Origin: Nitrincola sp048264025
GTDB lineage: Bacteria; Pseudomonadota; Gammaproteobacteria; Pseudomonadales; Balneatricaceae
Length of the DNA: 64,000 nucleotides
Direction of reading: 5' to 3'
NCBI RefSeq assembly: GCF_048264025.1
Contig: NZ_JBLXDN010000010.1
Coordinates: forward strand, 1-64,000
Below, one piece after another: positions 34,514 to 43,170 of the stretch. A model generated the notes under the pieces. The model worked only from the letters and a program-made list of their open reading frames with translations. It did no database searches and was not told the DNA's origin. How positions within the stretch are numbered: position 1 is the first letter of the stretch; every line of letters begins with the position of its first letter. The position numbers and the translations under genes are program-made.

Positions 34514-35227
34514 TCATAGCTTTTCTTTAGTAAGCAGGGAGTCAGCCAAAGCATTGAAATCCTCGCAAATAAGATCAGGAGCTGGCATTAATGGCGACAG
34601 GCTCTGACCTTTGCGGGCGATAAAGGCTGTGTGCATACCTGCACGCTTTGCTCCGCCAACATCCCAGCTGTGGGCTGCAATCATCAGGCTGTTTTCACGT
34701 GAAACATGCATTTGCTCAGCGGCCCAGCAATATACTTTTAAATCAGGCTTATAGGTCTTGATGCTCTCGACGCTCAGTACCCTATCAAAAAAGTGAATAA
34801 TGCCGGCGTGATTCAACTGCTTGTCAGCCAACGCTTGCGATGAATTAGTCAATGCAACCAGCTTGAAGCCCTTCTGCTGGAGTACCGAAAGCGCTGCAAT
34901 AACATCGGCATGAGGTGGTAACTGCGACAGCGCTTCAGCAAGCGATGGCGCATCATCACTAAGCTGGATATTATGCTGCGCTGCCAGCATAGTGAGTACG
35001 GCGTTGCCGATTTCGGCAAAGGAATGCCAACCCCCACTGGCGGTATCAATCAGTGAATGGTGCAGTAGTGAAATAAACCACAGATCCGCAAGCTCCTTTC
35101 GATTGTCTAACGTCTTGCTAATCACGTCTTTCAGCGGCTGTATGTCTAACAGCGTTTCGTTAACATCAAAAAACAGTGTGGTAATATTGCTTAGGTTGGA
35201 TGATTTTTTGTCGGCAGCATCAGTCAT
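34514..35227 (-). CDS. HAD-family hydrolase, haloacid dehalogenase type II-like
   Basis: A 237-residue HAD hydrolase. Motif I is FFDVNETLLD with nucleophile Asp21. The +2 residue is Asn, not Asp, as in L-2-haloacid dehalogenases rather than phosphatases. Motif II is VALTNSS, motif III the Lys in KTYKPDLKVY, and motif IV lies in AAHSWDVGGAKRAG. The gene is divergent from the NemR-like regulator, so it could share its control region. True dehalogenase activity is not shown by sequence. A parS-like 16-mer lies within the coding region at 34691-34706. Confidence 0.8.
   Translation of the reverse strand: MTDAADKKSSNLSNITTLFFDVNETLLDIQPLKDVISKTLDNRKELADLWFISLLHHSLIDTASGGWHSFAEIGNAVLTMLAAQHNIQLSDDAPSLAEALSQLPPHADVIAALSVLQQKGFKLVALTNSSQALADKQLNHAGIIHFFDRVLSVESIKTYKPDLKVYCWAAEQMHVSRENSLMIAAHSWDVGGAKRAGMHTAFIARKGQSLSPLMPAPDLICEDFNALADSLLTKEKL
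34691..34706. promoter_or_regulatory. parS-like site inside the HAD gene
   Basis: A 16-mer matches the parS consensus TGTTTCACGTGAAACA at 14 of 16 bases, mismatched only at the first two. The TTCACGTGAA core is intact. It lies about 13.6 kb from dnaA, within the range where extra parS sites cluster around oriC. Confidence 0.5.
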
Positions 35228-35385
35228 TTAATTTATCCTTCGGGTGCGTAATGGTGTTCATGAAAGATCATCATCTAGCTCGAAAAGTCTAGCACATAGG
35301 TTGTATGTCCGAGTTAACAGTATTTAGCTAGGTTTCCTGATTAAGTTTCTAGACAACTGGTCTAATGAAAATATAATATAGGCCC
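35228..35385. promoter_or_regulatory. Divergent promoter region of the NemR-like regulator
   Basis: For the rightward gene, a -35 TAGACA (35350-35355), a 16-base spacer and a perfect -10 TATAAT (35372-35377) are visible. Transcription would start near 35384, about two bases before the ATG, so the message would be essentially leaderless. The -35 box lies inside the operator palindrome. Confidence 0.65.
35350..35364. promoter_or_regulatory. NemR-box-like operator 1
   Basis: TAGAC-N5-GTCTA (spacer AACTG) resembles the known NemR box and overlaps the -35 element of the regulator gene, which fits autorepression. The same arms recur at 36117. Confidence 0.75.
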
Positions 35386-35982
35386 ATGAAATCAGCTACT
35401 ACTACCGACGTTCGCAAACACATCCTGGACACGGCTAAGCCTATCATTAGTGGTAAGGGCTTTGTTGCTGTTGGCCTCAACGAAATTCTTCTCGCAGCCA
35501 GCGTACCTAAAGGCTCCTTCTATCACTATTTCAAATCGAAAGAAGGCTTTGGTGAAGCCTTGTTGGAAACCTATTTTGCTGAATACTCCGTTCAGCTTGA
35601 AGCTGTATTGACTCAACCTGGTCAATCCGCTGCGCAGCGGTTGATGCGGTATTGGCAATACTGGGTCGATATTGAGGCCGATAGTGACCCTAAGGGCAAA
35701 TGCCTGGCGGTCAAACTGGCCGCTGAGGTTAGCGACTTGTCTGAAGGTATGCGCAAGGTGCTTGAACAGGGAACGGATCGCATCATTGCGCGTATTGCAC
35801 ATACCCTGGAGGAAGGTATTACCGATGGCTCTTTGCAGCCCTGGACTGAAAGCCGCGAAGCGGCAGTCATTCTGTATCAGTTGTGGATGGGAGCAAGCTT
35901 ACGCGCCAAAATCACCCGCGATCGTAAACCTCTTGAGTCTGCCTTGGTCGCTACTAAGCGCATGCTGGGTTTGATTGATTAA
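35386..35982 (+). CDS. nemR: NemR-like TetR-family electrophile-responsive repressor
   Basis: A 198-residue TetR repressor. The N-terminal HTH has LNEILLAASVPKGSFYHYFKS (about 31-51). The ligand domain has Cys106 in DPKGKCLAVKLAAEVSD, the same position as the redox-sensing Cys106 of E. coli NemR, which reacts with quinones, glyoxals and chlorine oxidants; length also matches (199 in E. coli). The two TAGAC-N5-GTCTA operators, before this gene and before the DJ-1/reductase genes, support a small detoxification regulon. No SD is seen, in keeping with a leaderless start. AcuR-type relatives are the main alternative. Confidence 0.8.
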   Translation: MKSATTTDVRKHILDTAKPIISGKGFVAVGLNEILLAASVPKGSFYHYFKSKEGFGEALLETYFAEYSVQLEAVLTQPGQSAAQRLMRYWQYWVDIEADSDPKGKCLAVKLAAEVSDLSEGMRKVLEQGTDRIIARIAHTLEEGITDGSLQPWTESREAAVILYQLWMGASLRAKITRDRKPLESALVATKRMLGLID

Positions 35983-36116
35983 TTCTTAACTCTTCCAAGA
36001 CATCCAGCCGCGTTGGTTAAAAACAGATATCTAACTGCAAGCCTTTTCGGGGTAAGCTCAGAGCGCCTAAGCTGGGGTTAAGCGCAGCGTGTGATTTAAT
36101 AAATTTCCCATTTTGC

Positions 36117-36131
36117 TAGACGACCGGTCTA
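36117..36131. promoter_or_regulatory. NemR-box-like operator 2
   Basis: TAGAC-N5-GTCTA (spacer GACCG) lies 84 bp before the DJ-1/PfpI gene in the 232-bp gap that follows the repressor. It may overlap a weak promoter with -35 TAGACG and -10 TAGACT at 17-base spacing. I see nothing else in this gap. Confidence 0.7.
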
Positions 36132-36214
36132 ATTTTTACTAGACTGCTTTGCAAGGTTGCTTCTACACGGCGACTTCATTTCAACTCAGAAAAGAAAATG
36201 CAAAGGAGTAATCC

Positions 36215-36892
36215 ATGAATATACTGATGGTTTTGACCTCACACGACCGCCTTGGCGATACGGGCCAAAAAACCGGTTTTTGGCTGGAAGAATTCGCGGC
36301 ACCTTACTACGTATTTAAAGAGGCCGGTGCGAAGATCACCCTGGCTTCACCCGCTGGCGGTCAACCGCCGCTCGATCCAAAGAGTGATGAACCTACAGCA
36401 CAAACTCCAGCCACTGAACGCTTTTACCAAGATAATGAAGCTAAGCAACAGCTGGCTGCCACCCTGCCGCTGACGCAGGTTGACGCTGCTGATTTCGATG
36501 CGGTGTTCTACCCAGGAGGCCATGGCCCCTTGTGGGATCTTGCCAATGACGTGACGTCCATTGCACTGATCGAGGCTTTCGCACGTGCCGATAAGCCGGT
36601 TGGGCTGGTCTGTCATGCGCCTGGTGCACTTATCAAAGCGCGCAATGACGCCGGTCAACCACTAATATCTGGACGCAAAGTTACCGGCTTCTCTAATAGC
36701 GAAGAAGAGGCTGTAGGCCTTACTGAAGTGGTGCCATTCCTGATCGAAGATGAATTCAAGCGTTTGGGTGGGTTGTATGAAAAAGGAGCCGATTGGCAGC
36801 CGCTGACTGTGACTGATGGTCACCTGGTGACTGGCCAGAATCCTGCCAGCTCTGAGGTCACAGCTGAGGCGTTACTCAAGCTGCTGTCGTGA
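36215..36892 (+). CDS. DJ-1/PfpI-family protein (Hsp31-like glyoxalase/deglycase candidate)
   Basis: A 225-residue class I glutamine-amidotransferase-fold protein. The nucleophile elbow GLVCHAPGAL gives Cys133-His134, and the N-terminal GFWLEEFAAPYYVF supplies the conserved acidic residue (Glu25/26) of Hsp31-like members. Family members handle methylglyoxal and related electrophiles or act as chaperones. SD AAGGAG is well placed before ATG. It lies behind a NemR-type operator and is followed by a reductase gene, so a reactive-carbonyl defence role is likely though not proven. Confidence 0.82.
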   Translation: MNILMVLTSHDRLGDTGQKTGFWLEEFAAPYYVFKEAGAKITLASPAGGQPPLDPKSDEPTAQTPATERFYQDNEAKQQLAATLPLTQVDAADFDAVFYPGGHGPLWDLANDVTSIALIEAFARADKPVGLVCHAPGALIKARNDAGQPLISGRKVTGFSNSEEEAVGLTEVVPFLIEDEFKRLGGLYEKGADWQPLTVTDGHLVTGQNPASSEVTAEALLKLLS

Positions 36893-36929
36893 ATCGACTA
36901 GCTTAATTCATTTATTCAAGGAGCTTATT

Positions 36930-37907
36930 ATGCGCAGTGCTATTCATGCCAGTTTCGGCGAACCTGCTGATGTGCTTACTCTGGGCGACAGCCCGATCCC
37001 GCAACCGGGTCCCGGCAAGGTGCGAGTTAAGACTATCCTGGCTGCTATCCACCACCATGACCTCTGGACCATACGTGGCCAATACGGCTATAAACCTCAA
37101 TTGCCTGCCATAGGCGGCAGTGAAGCCGTCGGCATTGTCGATGCGCTTGGCGAAGGCGTAACGGGTTTCTCTATCGGTCAGCGCGTTGCCGTTGCCAGTG
37201 CGCACGGCACTTGGGCCGAATTTTTCACCTCCCCGGCTGGCATGACCATTCCGGTACCTGAGGCAATCAGCGATGAAACGGCAGCGCAGTTAATTGCCAT
37301 GCCTCTGAGTGCGTTGATGCTGCTGGAGTTTCTGCAAGTAGAGTCTGGGCAATGGGTTTTGCAAAACACCGCCAATGGCACGGTTGGCAAGACACTGGCC
37401 ATGCTCGCAGCGGCCCGTGGCGTGCATACGATCAATCTGGTGCGCCGTGATGAAGGTGTGGACGAACTGGCTGCGTTAGGTATTCGCAATGCGGTTTCCA
37501 CTGCCCAGGCGGATTGGCAGGACCAGGTTCGTGCTATTGTCGGTGATACACCGATCAGTGCGGCGGTTGACTCTGTGGGTGGCAAGGCCAGCGGTGAACT
37601 CATGACGCTTCTGGGCGAAGGAGGCACCCTGGTATCCTTCGGCTCCATGACGGGCGAGCCGATGAACATAGGTTCCGGCGACGTGATTTTTAAGCAGGCT
37701 ACGGTTAAGGGGTTTTGGGGTAGCAAGGTCAGTCAGGAGATGAGCCAGGAAGACAAGCAGCGGCTGGTCGGCGAGCTCTTCCAGCGCATTGGCGGTGGAG
37801 AACTGCAGCTGCCTGTCGATGCGATTTATGACCTGGCTGAAGCGGCTGAGGCCGTGCGTGCCACGCTCCAGCCGGGTCGCAAAGGAAAGGTTTTACTTAA
37901 GCCCTGA
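36930..37907 (+). CDS. MDR-superfamily quinone/enoyl reductase-like oxidoreductase
   Basis: A 325-residue NAD(P)H-dependent medium-chain reductase without zinc-ligand cysteines. It has the GroES-like N-terminal half with AIHHHDLWTIRGQYGYKPQLPAIGGSEAVG. The nucleotide-binding half has NTANGTVGKTLAMLAAARG and INLVRRDEG, closest in feel to 2-enoyl thioester reductase (ETR/MECR) and quinone oxidoreductases. SD AAGGAG lies before ATG, 37 bp after the DJ-1 gene. With the NemR-like regulator it probably reduces quinones or unsaturated carbonyls. Exact substrate unknown. Confidence 0.8.
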   Translation: MRSAIHASFGEPADVLTLGDSPIPQPGPGKVRVKTILAAIHHHDLWTIRGQYGYKPQLPAIGGSEAVGIVDALGEGVTGFSIGQRVAVASAHGTWAEFFTSPAGMTIPVPEAISDETAAQLIAMPLSALMLLEFLQVESGQWVLQNTANGTVGKTLAMLAAARGVHTINLVRRDEGVDELAALGIRNAVSTAQADWQDQVRAIVGDTPISAAVDSVGGKASGELMTLLGEGGTLVSFGSMTGEPMNIGSGDVIFKQATVKGFWGSKVSQEMSQEDKQRLVGELFQRIGGGELQLPVDAIYDLAEAAEAVRATLQPGRKGKVLLKP

Positions 37908-37991
37908 TCACTTTCCGATACAGAAACAAAAATGTAAAACCACTCAGCGCGTTAGAAGGCTGTCGGTGCACATGTAGAGTGCAGCCCTTCG

Positions 37992-40900
37992 TCAGGTTTT
38001 GTCATGGACGTTTCTATTCAAGCGCTCCTGTGTGCCAATGACAAAAACGAAAAAGGCTGGAACGAAGAATATCGCCAGCAAGGTGCCGCTGAGCATGCCA
38101 CCGAATACGCCAGTACCTATGGCATGTTGAGTTTCCGCGCTGGCACCGCTGGCGAGCATCAGCGGCACCACGCCGAGGGTGAAGGCAAGTGATGTCATCA
38201 GGATTGGACGCAGACGCAGGCGTGCGGCGGTCACTGCTGCATCAATTAGCGTATGGCCCTCAGCGTGCAACTGACGGGCGAACTCGACAATGAGGATGGC
38301 GTTTTTTGCCGATAGACCAATGATGGTGATCATCCCCACCTTGAAGAACACGTCATTGGGCATACCACGCAGCATGACCGCCGCCACCGCGCCGAGTAGG
38401 CCTAGCGGCACCACCAACATGACCGACAGCGGAATCGACCAGCTCTCGTACAGCGCCGCGAGCACCAAGAATACCACTAGCGCGGACAGCAACATCAGCA
38501 GCGGCGCCTGTGCCGCAGACTGACGCTCCTGCAATGATGCCCCAGTCCAAGCTACCGCAAAGCCTTGCGGCAACTGCGCCACCAGGCGTTCCATCTCGGC
38601 CATCGCTGCGCCGCTGGATACGCCAGGAGCGGCACCCCCGGAAATACGCACCGCCGGAAAGCCCTGGTAGCGCATCATTTGCTGCGGCGATTCACTCCAT
38701 TTCAGCGTCACCACTTCGCGTAGTGGCACCATGCCACCGCTGGCATTGCGCACGCGCAGGCCGAGCACGTCGTCTAGTTGCATGCGCGCAGACGCCTCGG
38801 CTTGCAGAATGACTTGCTGCATACGTCCGGTATTAGGGAAGTCATTGACATACAGTGAGCCCATGGCCGCCGAAAGTGTGCTGCTTATCGCCGCGAAGGA
38901 CAGCCCCATAGCCTCGGCTTTTGGCCGATCGATCTCCAGGCTAATGCTCTCGCCGGGAGGCAGACCGTCCTGGTAGACATCGCTGACCACCTCGCTCTGT
39001 GCGGCCAGTGCCAGCAAATGTGTCTGTGCTGCCAATAATGCTGCTTCGCTCCGGTTGCCCCGATCCTGCAGGAATAGAGTGAAACCGGAGGAAGTGCCCA
39101 GTTCGTCAATGGCTGGCGGCATCAGGCTCATCACTGTGCCTTCAACGTTATCTGCCATAGCTTGTTGTGCGAGTGCCGCTTCTTCGGCAGTCGTGGCGCC
39201 ATTGCGCTGATCCCAGTCCTTGAGCATGGTGAAGGCCATGGCGGCATTGGACCCCGAGCCAGCAAAGCTGAAGCCCAGTACTACCATGTTGGTTTCCAAC
39301 GCCGGGCGCGAGGCGACGTGCGATTCGTAGGCTTTGACCACATCCAGTGTGCGCTCGCTAGTAGCACCTGTTGGTAATTGGATGGAGGTCATGAAGTAGC
39401 CTTGGTCTTCTTCGGGCAGGAAAGACGACGGTAATTGTCCGGCAGCGATGATCAGCACCGCGCAGAGCACGGCGAATGCCGCCATCATCTGCCCACTGCG
39501 CCCTGCCAGGCGTGCCACGCGTGTGCTGTAGGCCGCCGTTAGGTATTCAAAACCACGGTTGAAGGCACCGAAGAAACCGCCTTTGTGGTGATGATCTGCA
39601 CTGACCGGACGCAACAGTGTGGCGCATAGGGCTGGAGTCAATGTCAGGGCCAGGAAGGCCGAGAAAAGGATCGACACCGCCATTGACAAAGTAAATTGCT
39701 GGTAAATTACCCCCACCGAGCCGCTGCCGAAGGCCATGGGGATGAACACCGCTGTCAGCACCAGGGTTATACCGATCACCGCGCCGGTAATTTCCTTCAT
39801 TGCCCGTGCGGTCGCCTCCTTCGGCGATAATCCCTGGGTGGCCATTAGCCGTTCGACGTTTTCCACCACCACAATAGCGTCGTCAACAATAATGCCAATC
39901 GCCAGTACCATGCCGAACATGGTCAGCGAGTTTATCGAGAAGCCAGCCAGCAACATCACCGCGAAGGTACCGAGCAGTGCTATGGGGGCGACGATAGCCG
40001 GGATCAGTGTATAGCGCAGGTTCTGTAGGAACAGGAACATCACCATAAAAACCAGTGCCATAGCTTCAAACAGAGTATAGATCACCTTCTCGATAGACAC
40101 CTTGACGAAGGGTGCGGTATCGAATGGCACCGAGTAGCTCATGCCGGTGGGCATGCTTGGCACCAGTTCGGCCAAACGCGCACGTACCGCCGAGGCGGTG
40201 CGTACAGCATTGGCACCAGGCGAGAGCTGGATAGCTGCACTGGTAGCCGCTACACCATTCTCACGGTTAGAAAAACCGTAGGACTGAGCACCCAGCTCGA
40301 CCCGCGCTACGTCACTGAGTACCAATTTGGCGCCATCGGCACCAGCGCGCAGGACAACAGCTGCAAACTCCTCGGGGGTTGTCAATTGTCCCTGCACCGT
40401 CAGTGGCACGGTCAGGCGCTGACCCTGTAGTGCTGGTTCGTCGCCTATCCGTCCAGGAGCTATCTGTGTGTTCTGCTGCTCGATAGCCAGAGCAAGGTCG
40501 TTCATTGTCAGGCCGTAGGCGGTGAGTTTGTTCGGGTCGACCCAGACGCGCATGGCCTGCTCGGCGCCAAATAATTGTACACGTCCGACACCGTCGATTC
40601 GGCGCAACTCTTCGACAATATTGCGCGCCAAATAGTCGTTTAGCGCGATTTCGTCGAACTGGCCATTAGGCGAGGTCATGCTGACCATCATCAGAAAGCT
40701 TGAGGCAGCTGACTCAACCTGAAGGCCGCTCTGTCGCACGACCTGAGGCAAGCGTGGTTCGACAGCCTTAATGCGGTTTTGCACGTCGACTTGAGCCATC
40801 TCCGCATCTGTGCCCGGTTTGAAGGTAGCTATGATTTGTGCACTGCCCGAGCTGTCTACAGATGACTCGAAGTACAGTAGGTTCTTTACTCCCGATAGTT

Positions 40901-41102
40901 CGCGCTCGACTAGGCTTACCACAGAATCGTTGAGTGTCTGTGGAGTGGCTCCCGGATAAGAAGCGTAAATAGTTACCGACACGGGTGCCACTGAAGGGTA
41001 GCGAGAGATCGGCAATTGAGGAATGGCGATGACACCAATCAGCACGATAAATAAGGCGATCACCCAGGCAAATACTGGGCGGTTGATAAAAAACTGGGGC
41101 AT
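37992..41102 (-). CDS. RND efflux pump inner-membrane transporter (HAE1 family, AdeB/AcrB-like)
   Basis: A 1036-residue proton-driven drug exporter with the usual twelve membrane segments and two large periplasmic loops. The start MPQFFINRPVFAWVIA, the proton-relay GIIVDDAIVVVENVERL in TM4 and Lys in GLSAKNAILIVEFA in TM10 are intact. GGAGAAG before ATG 41102 sets the start; the frame is open further up. It is second in an operon with the adaptor lipoprotein, and an AdeRS-like system is divergent. No outer-membrane channel gene is present in the window, so a shared TolC-type protein is presumably used. Confidence 0.92.
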   Translation of the reverse strand: MPQFFINRPVFAWVIALFIVLIGVIAIPQLPISRYPSVAPVSVTIYASYPGATPQTLNDSVVSLVERELSGVKNLLYFESSVDSSGSAQIIATFKPGTDAEMAQVDVQNRIKAVEPRLPQVVRQSGLQVESAASSFLMMVSMTSPNGQFDEIALNDYLARNIVEELRRIDGVGRVQLFGAEQAMRVWVDPNKLTAYGLTMNDLALAIEQQNTQIAPGRIGDEPALQGQRLTVPLTVQGQLTTPEEFAAVVLRAGADGAKLVLSDVARVELGAQSYGFSNRENGVAATSAAIQLSPGANAVRTASAVRARLAELVPSMPTGMSYSVPFDTAPFVKVSIEKVIYTLFEAMALVFMVMFLFLQNLRYTLIPAIVAPIALLGTFAVMLLAGFSINSLTMFGMVLAIGIIVDDAIVVVENVERLMATQGLSPKEATARAMKEITGAVIGITLVLTAVFIPMAFGSGSVGVIYQQFTLSMAVSILFSAFLALTLTPALCATLLRPVSADHHHKGGFFGAFNRGFEYLTAAYSTRVARLAGRSGQMMAAFAVLCAVLIIAAGQLPSSFLPEEDQGYFMTSIQLPTGATSERTLDVVKAYESHVASRPALETNMVVLGFSFAGSGSNAAMAFTMLKDWDQRNGATTAEEAALAQQAMADNVEGTVMSLMPPAIDELGTSSGFTLFLQDRGNRSEAALLAAQTHLLALAAQSEVVSDVYQDGLPPGESISLEIDRPKAEAMGLSFAAISSTLSAAMGSLYVNDFPNTGRMQQVILQAEASARMQLDDVLGLRVRNASGGMVPLREVVTLKWSESPQQMMRYQGFPAVRISGGAAPGVSSGAAMAEMERLVAQLPQGFAVAWTGASLQERQSAAQAPLLMLLSALVVFLVLAALYESWSIPLSVMLVVPLGLLGAVAAVMLRGMPNDVFFKVGMITIIGLSAKNAILIVEFARQLHAEGHTLIDAAVTAARLRLRPILMTSLAFTLGVVPLMLASGASAETQHAIGTGVFGGMLSGTLLAIFFVPAFFVFVIGTQERLNRNVHDKT

Positions 41103-41118
41103 GGCAACTTCTCCAAAT

Positions 41119-42276
41119 TCAGCGCACGTCGGCACTAAGTTGCTGAGTGGGTACAGCGGGTTGCCAGGTTTGAGCGATGACTTGTGTACCTGGGCTCAGG
41201 CGCTCGATGCCTTCAATGACTACCTGCTGGCTGGCGCTTAGCCCGGACACTACGCGGTAGCGGCGTGCCACTAGCTCATCGACCTTAACTGCCACTCGTT
41301 GTGCCAGGCCTTGGGCATCCAGCACCCAGACGTTGGCCTGTCCTGCCTTGCGGGTGACAGCCTGCTGAGGCAGGCTCAGCGTGGAGGGATAGTAAGCTTG
41401 AGGGATCCGAGCCTTTACGAAAAGACCTGGTAACAGACGATGCTGCGGGTTATCGACCAGTACGCGCAGCAGCACATCGCCGGTACCTGCATCTACCTCA
41501 ATCCCGGAAAATAAGATATGCCCCTGCATGCCAAGAGGCTTGCCATCACTGCTTAGGATCTCAACTGCTAACTCCGGGACTCCGGAACTTGCCTGCTGAC
41601 GCATCGCCTCCAACATTGATGCTGGCAGACGTACATCGACGTACACTTGGTCGACTTGTTGGATCCTCGCCATGGGTGTGGTATCGGTCGGTGAGACCAA
41701 TACACCTTCGCTCACTAAGGCCTGATCTATACGTCCTGAGATCGGAGCATCGACGCTGGCGAACTGTAGATCCAGCTGACGCCGCGCCAGCACCGCTCTG
41801 GTTTGGGCTACATCTGCGGCAGCCTGATCACGCAGGGAAATAGCATCGTCATACATTTGTAAGCTGACAGCCTTGGTTTGTATCAAAGAGGACAAACGTT
41901 CAGCCTCTTGACGAGCCCGAAACAATACCGCTTCGGCACGCTGTAAAGCTGCCGCAGCAATATCAACATCAGCTTGAAATGGCGCAGGATTTATTTGGAA
42001 CAGTACTGTGCCAGATTTTATATCGGTGCCCTGTTCGAATAGACGATTTTGAACTATGCCGCTAATTTGCGCGCGGATCTCAGCGCTGCGAACAGCAGCT
42101 ACGCGACCGACTAGGTCTTCAGTAACCAGTAATTCTTCGTTTTCTAGTGTCATCACCGACACATGAACCGGAGCAGATGTATCTTCATCCTGCTCCGCTG
42201 AATCACAACCTACCAATCCTAACACGGCAATTCCTAACACTAACACAAAGCTTAAGTGCCGCTGTTTGATGAACAT
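41119..42276 (-). CDS. RND efflux periplasmic adaptor lipoprotein
   Basis: A 385-residue membrane-fusion protein. The signal peptide ends in lipobox LVGC with acyl-acceptor Cys24, and Asp at +2 may retain it in the inner membrane. It has split lipoyl, hairpin and beta-barrel regions: GRVAAVRSAEIRAQISGIVQNRLFEQG, a long coiled coil about 95-150, then VDAPISGRIDQALVSEG. It starts the operon and ends 16 bp before the transporter start. Confidence 0.9.
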   Translation of the reverse strand: MFIKQRHLSFVLVLGIAVLGLVGCDSAEQDEDTSAPVHVSVMTLENEELLVTEDLVGRVAAVRSAEIRAQISGIVQNRLFEQGTDIKSGTVLFQINPAPFQADVDIAAAALQRAEAVLFRARQEAERLSSLIQTKAVSLQMYDDAISLRDQAAADVAQTRAVLARRQLDLQFASVDAPISGRIDQALVSEGVLVSPTDTTPMARIQQVDQVYVDVRLPASMLEAMRQQASSGVPELAVEILSSDGKPLGMQGHILFSGIEVDAGTGDVLLRVLVDNPQHRLLPGLFVKARIPQAYYPSTLSLPQQAVTRKAGQANVWVLDAQGLAQRVAVKVDELVARRYRVVSGLSASQQVVIEGIERLSPGTQVIAQTWQPAVPTQQLSADVR

Positions 42277-42441
42277 AACCTATACTCCTCAATGTACCGT
42301 GCTGTCCCTAATGGCGTTTTATCAAGCGTTAGAGAACCAAGACTGAATTTTAACCAGTCGCTATTGCGAATTATTCGAGGCTTTATGGAGAATGTATGGA
42401 GGGAGTGATAATGTTCAACAATTTTAGCGTTGGAGCGATTC

Positions 42442-43170
42442 ATGTCCAATTTCAATACACCCGTAAGCTCTATGACTTCGGCACTCGTATTGATTGCCGA
42501 GGATGAAGCCGAGATTGCCGAGATCCTCATTGCCTATTTGCAGCGCAGCGGGTTGCGAACCCAACATGCTACGGATGGTCTCCAAGCGTTAGCCATGCAT
42601 CAAACATTTAAGCCAGATCTACTGCTACTCGATGTACAGATGCCGAATATAGATGGCTGGAATGTACTGAATGAAATTCGCTCCCGTGGTGACACGCCAG
42701 TGATAATGCTCACCGCGCTTGATCAGGATATCGATAAATTAATGGGGTTACGCCTCGGTGCAGACGACTACGTGGTTAAACCATTCAACCCGGCCGAAGT
42801 GGTGGCCAGGGTACAGGCGGTACTGCGACGCGCCCGGACTAACACGCCCACTACTACCCAAATGTTGCGCGTCAGCCAGCTCCAAATCGACTTAGACAGC
42901 CACGAGGCCAGTGTAATCTGTAATGGTCAGCAGCAGATACTAGATCTGACTCTGACTGAGTTTAAACTGCTCGCCTGCCTGATGCGTGCGCCTAAACGTG
43001 CTTTCAGTCGTGAGGAGCTGTTAATTAATTGCTTGCCTGAGGGTGATACTCAGGAACGTACCGTTGACAGTCATATCAGTAAGCTGCGTAAAAAACTTGA
43101 ATCCCTTGATATTCAAGGAGTGCCTCTCAGTGTCTGGGGGGTTGGCTATCGCTTTGGTGGTGAGGTATGA
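42442..43170 (+). CDS. OmpR-family response regulator (AdeR-like)
   Basis: A 242-residue response regulator. The receiver has the acidic pair in LIAEDEAE, phospho-acceptor Asp64 (LLLLDVQMPNIDG), Thr in MLTALDQ and Lys in VVKPFNPAEV. The winged-helix C-terminus reads LTLTEFKLLACLMRAPKRAFSREELL through RTVDSHISKLRKKL. GGAG six bases before ATG 42442 sets the start over an upstream TTG. It is divergent from the RND pump genes, the same layout as adeRS-adeABC in Acinetobacter, and so probably controls them. Confidence 0.87.
   Translation: MSNFNTPVSSMTSALVLIAEDEAEIAEILIAYLQRSGLRTQHATDGLQALAMHQTFKPDLLLLDVQMPNIDGWNVLNEIRSRGDTPVIMLTALDQDIDKLMGLRLGADDYVVKPFNPAEVVARVQAVLRRARTNTPTTTQMLRVSQLQIDLDSHEASVICNGQQQILDLTLTEFKLLACLMRAPKRAFSREELLINCLPEGDTQERTVDSHISKLRKKLESLDIQGVPLSVWGVGYRFGGEV

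Noticed and set aside
37935..37980. Imperfect hairpin between the reductase gene and the RND pump gene
   Set aside because: Bulged stem and no T-run in either direction, so I do not call a terminator, though the convergent genes would need one.
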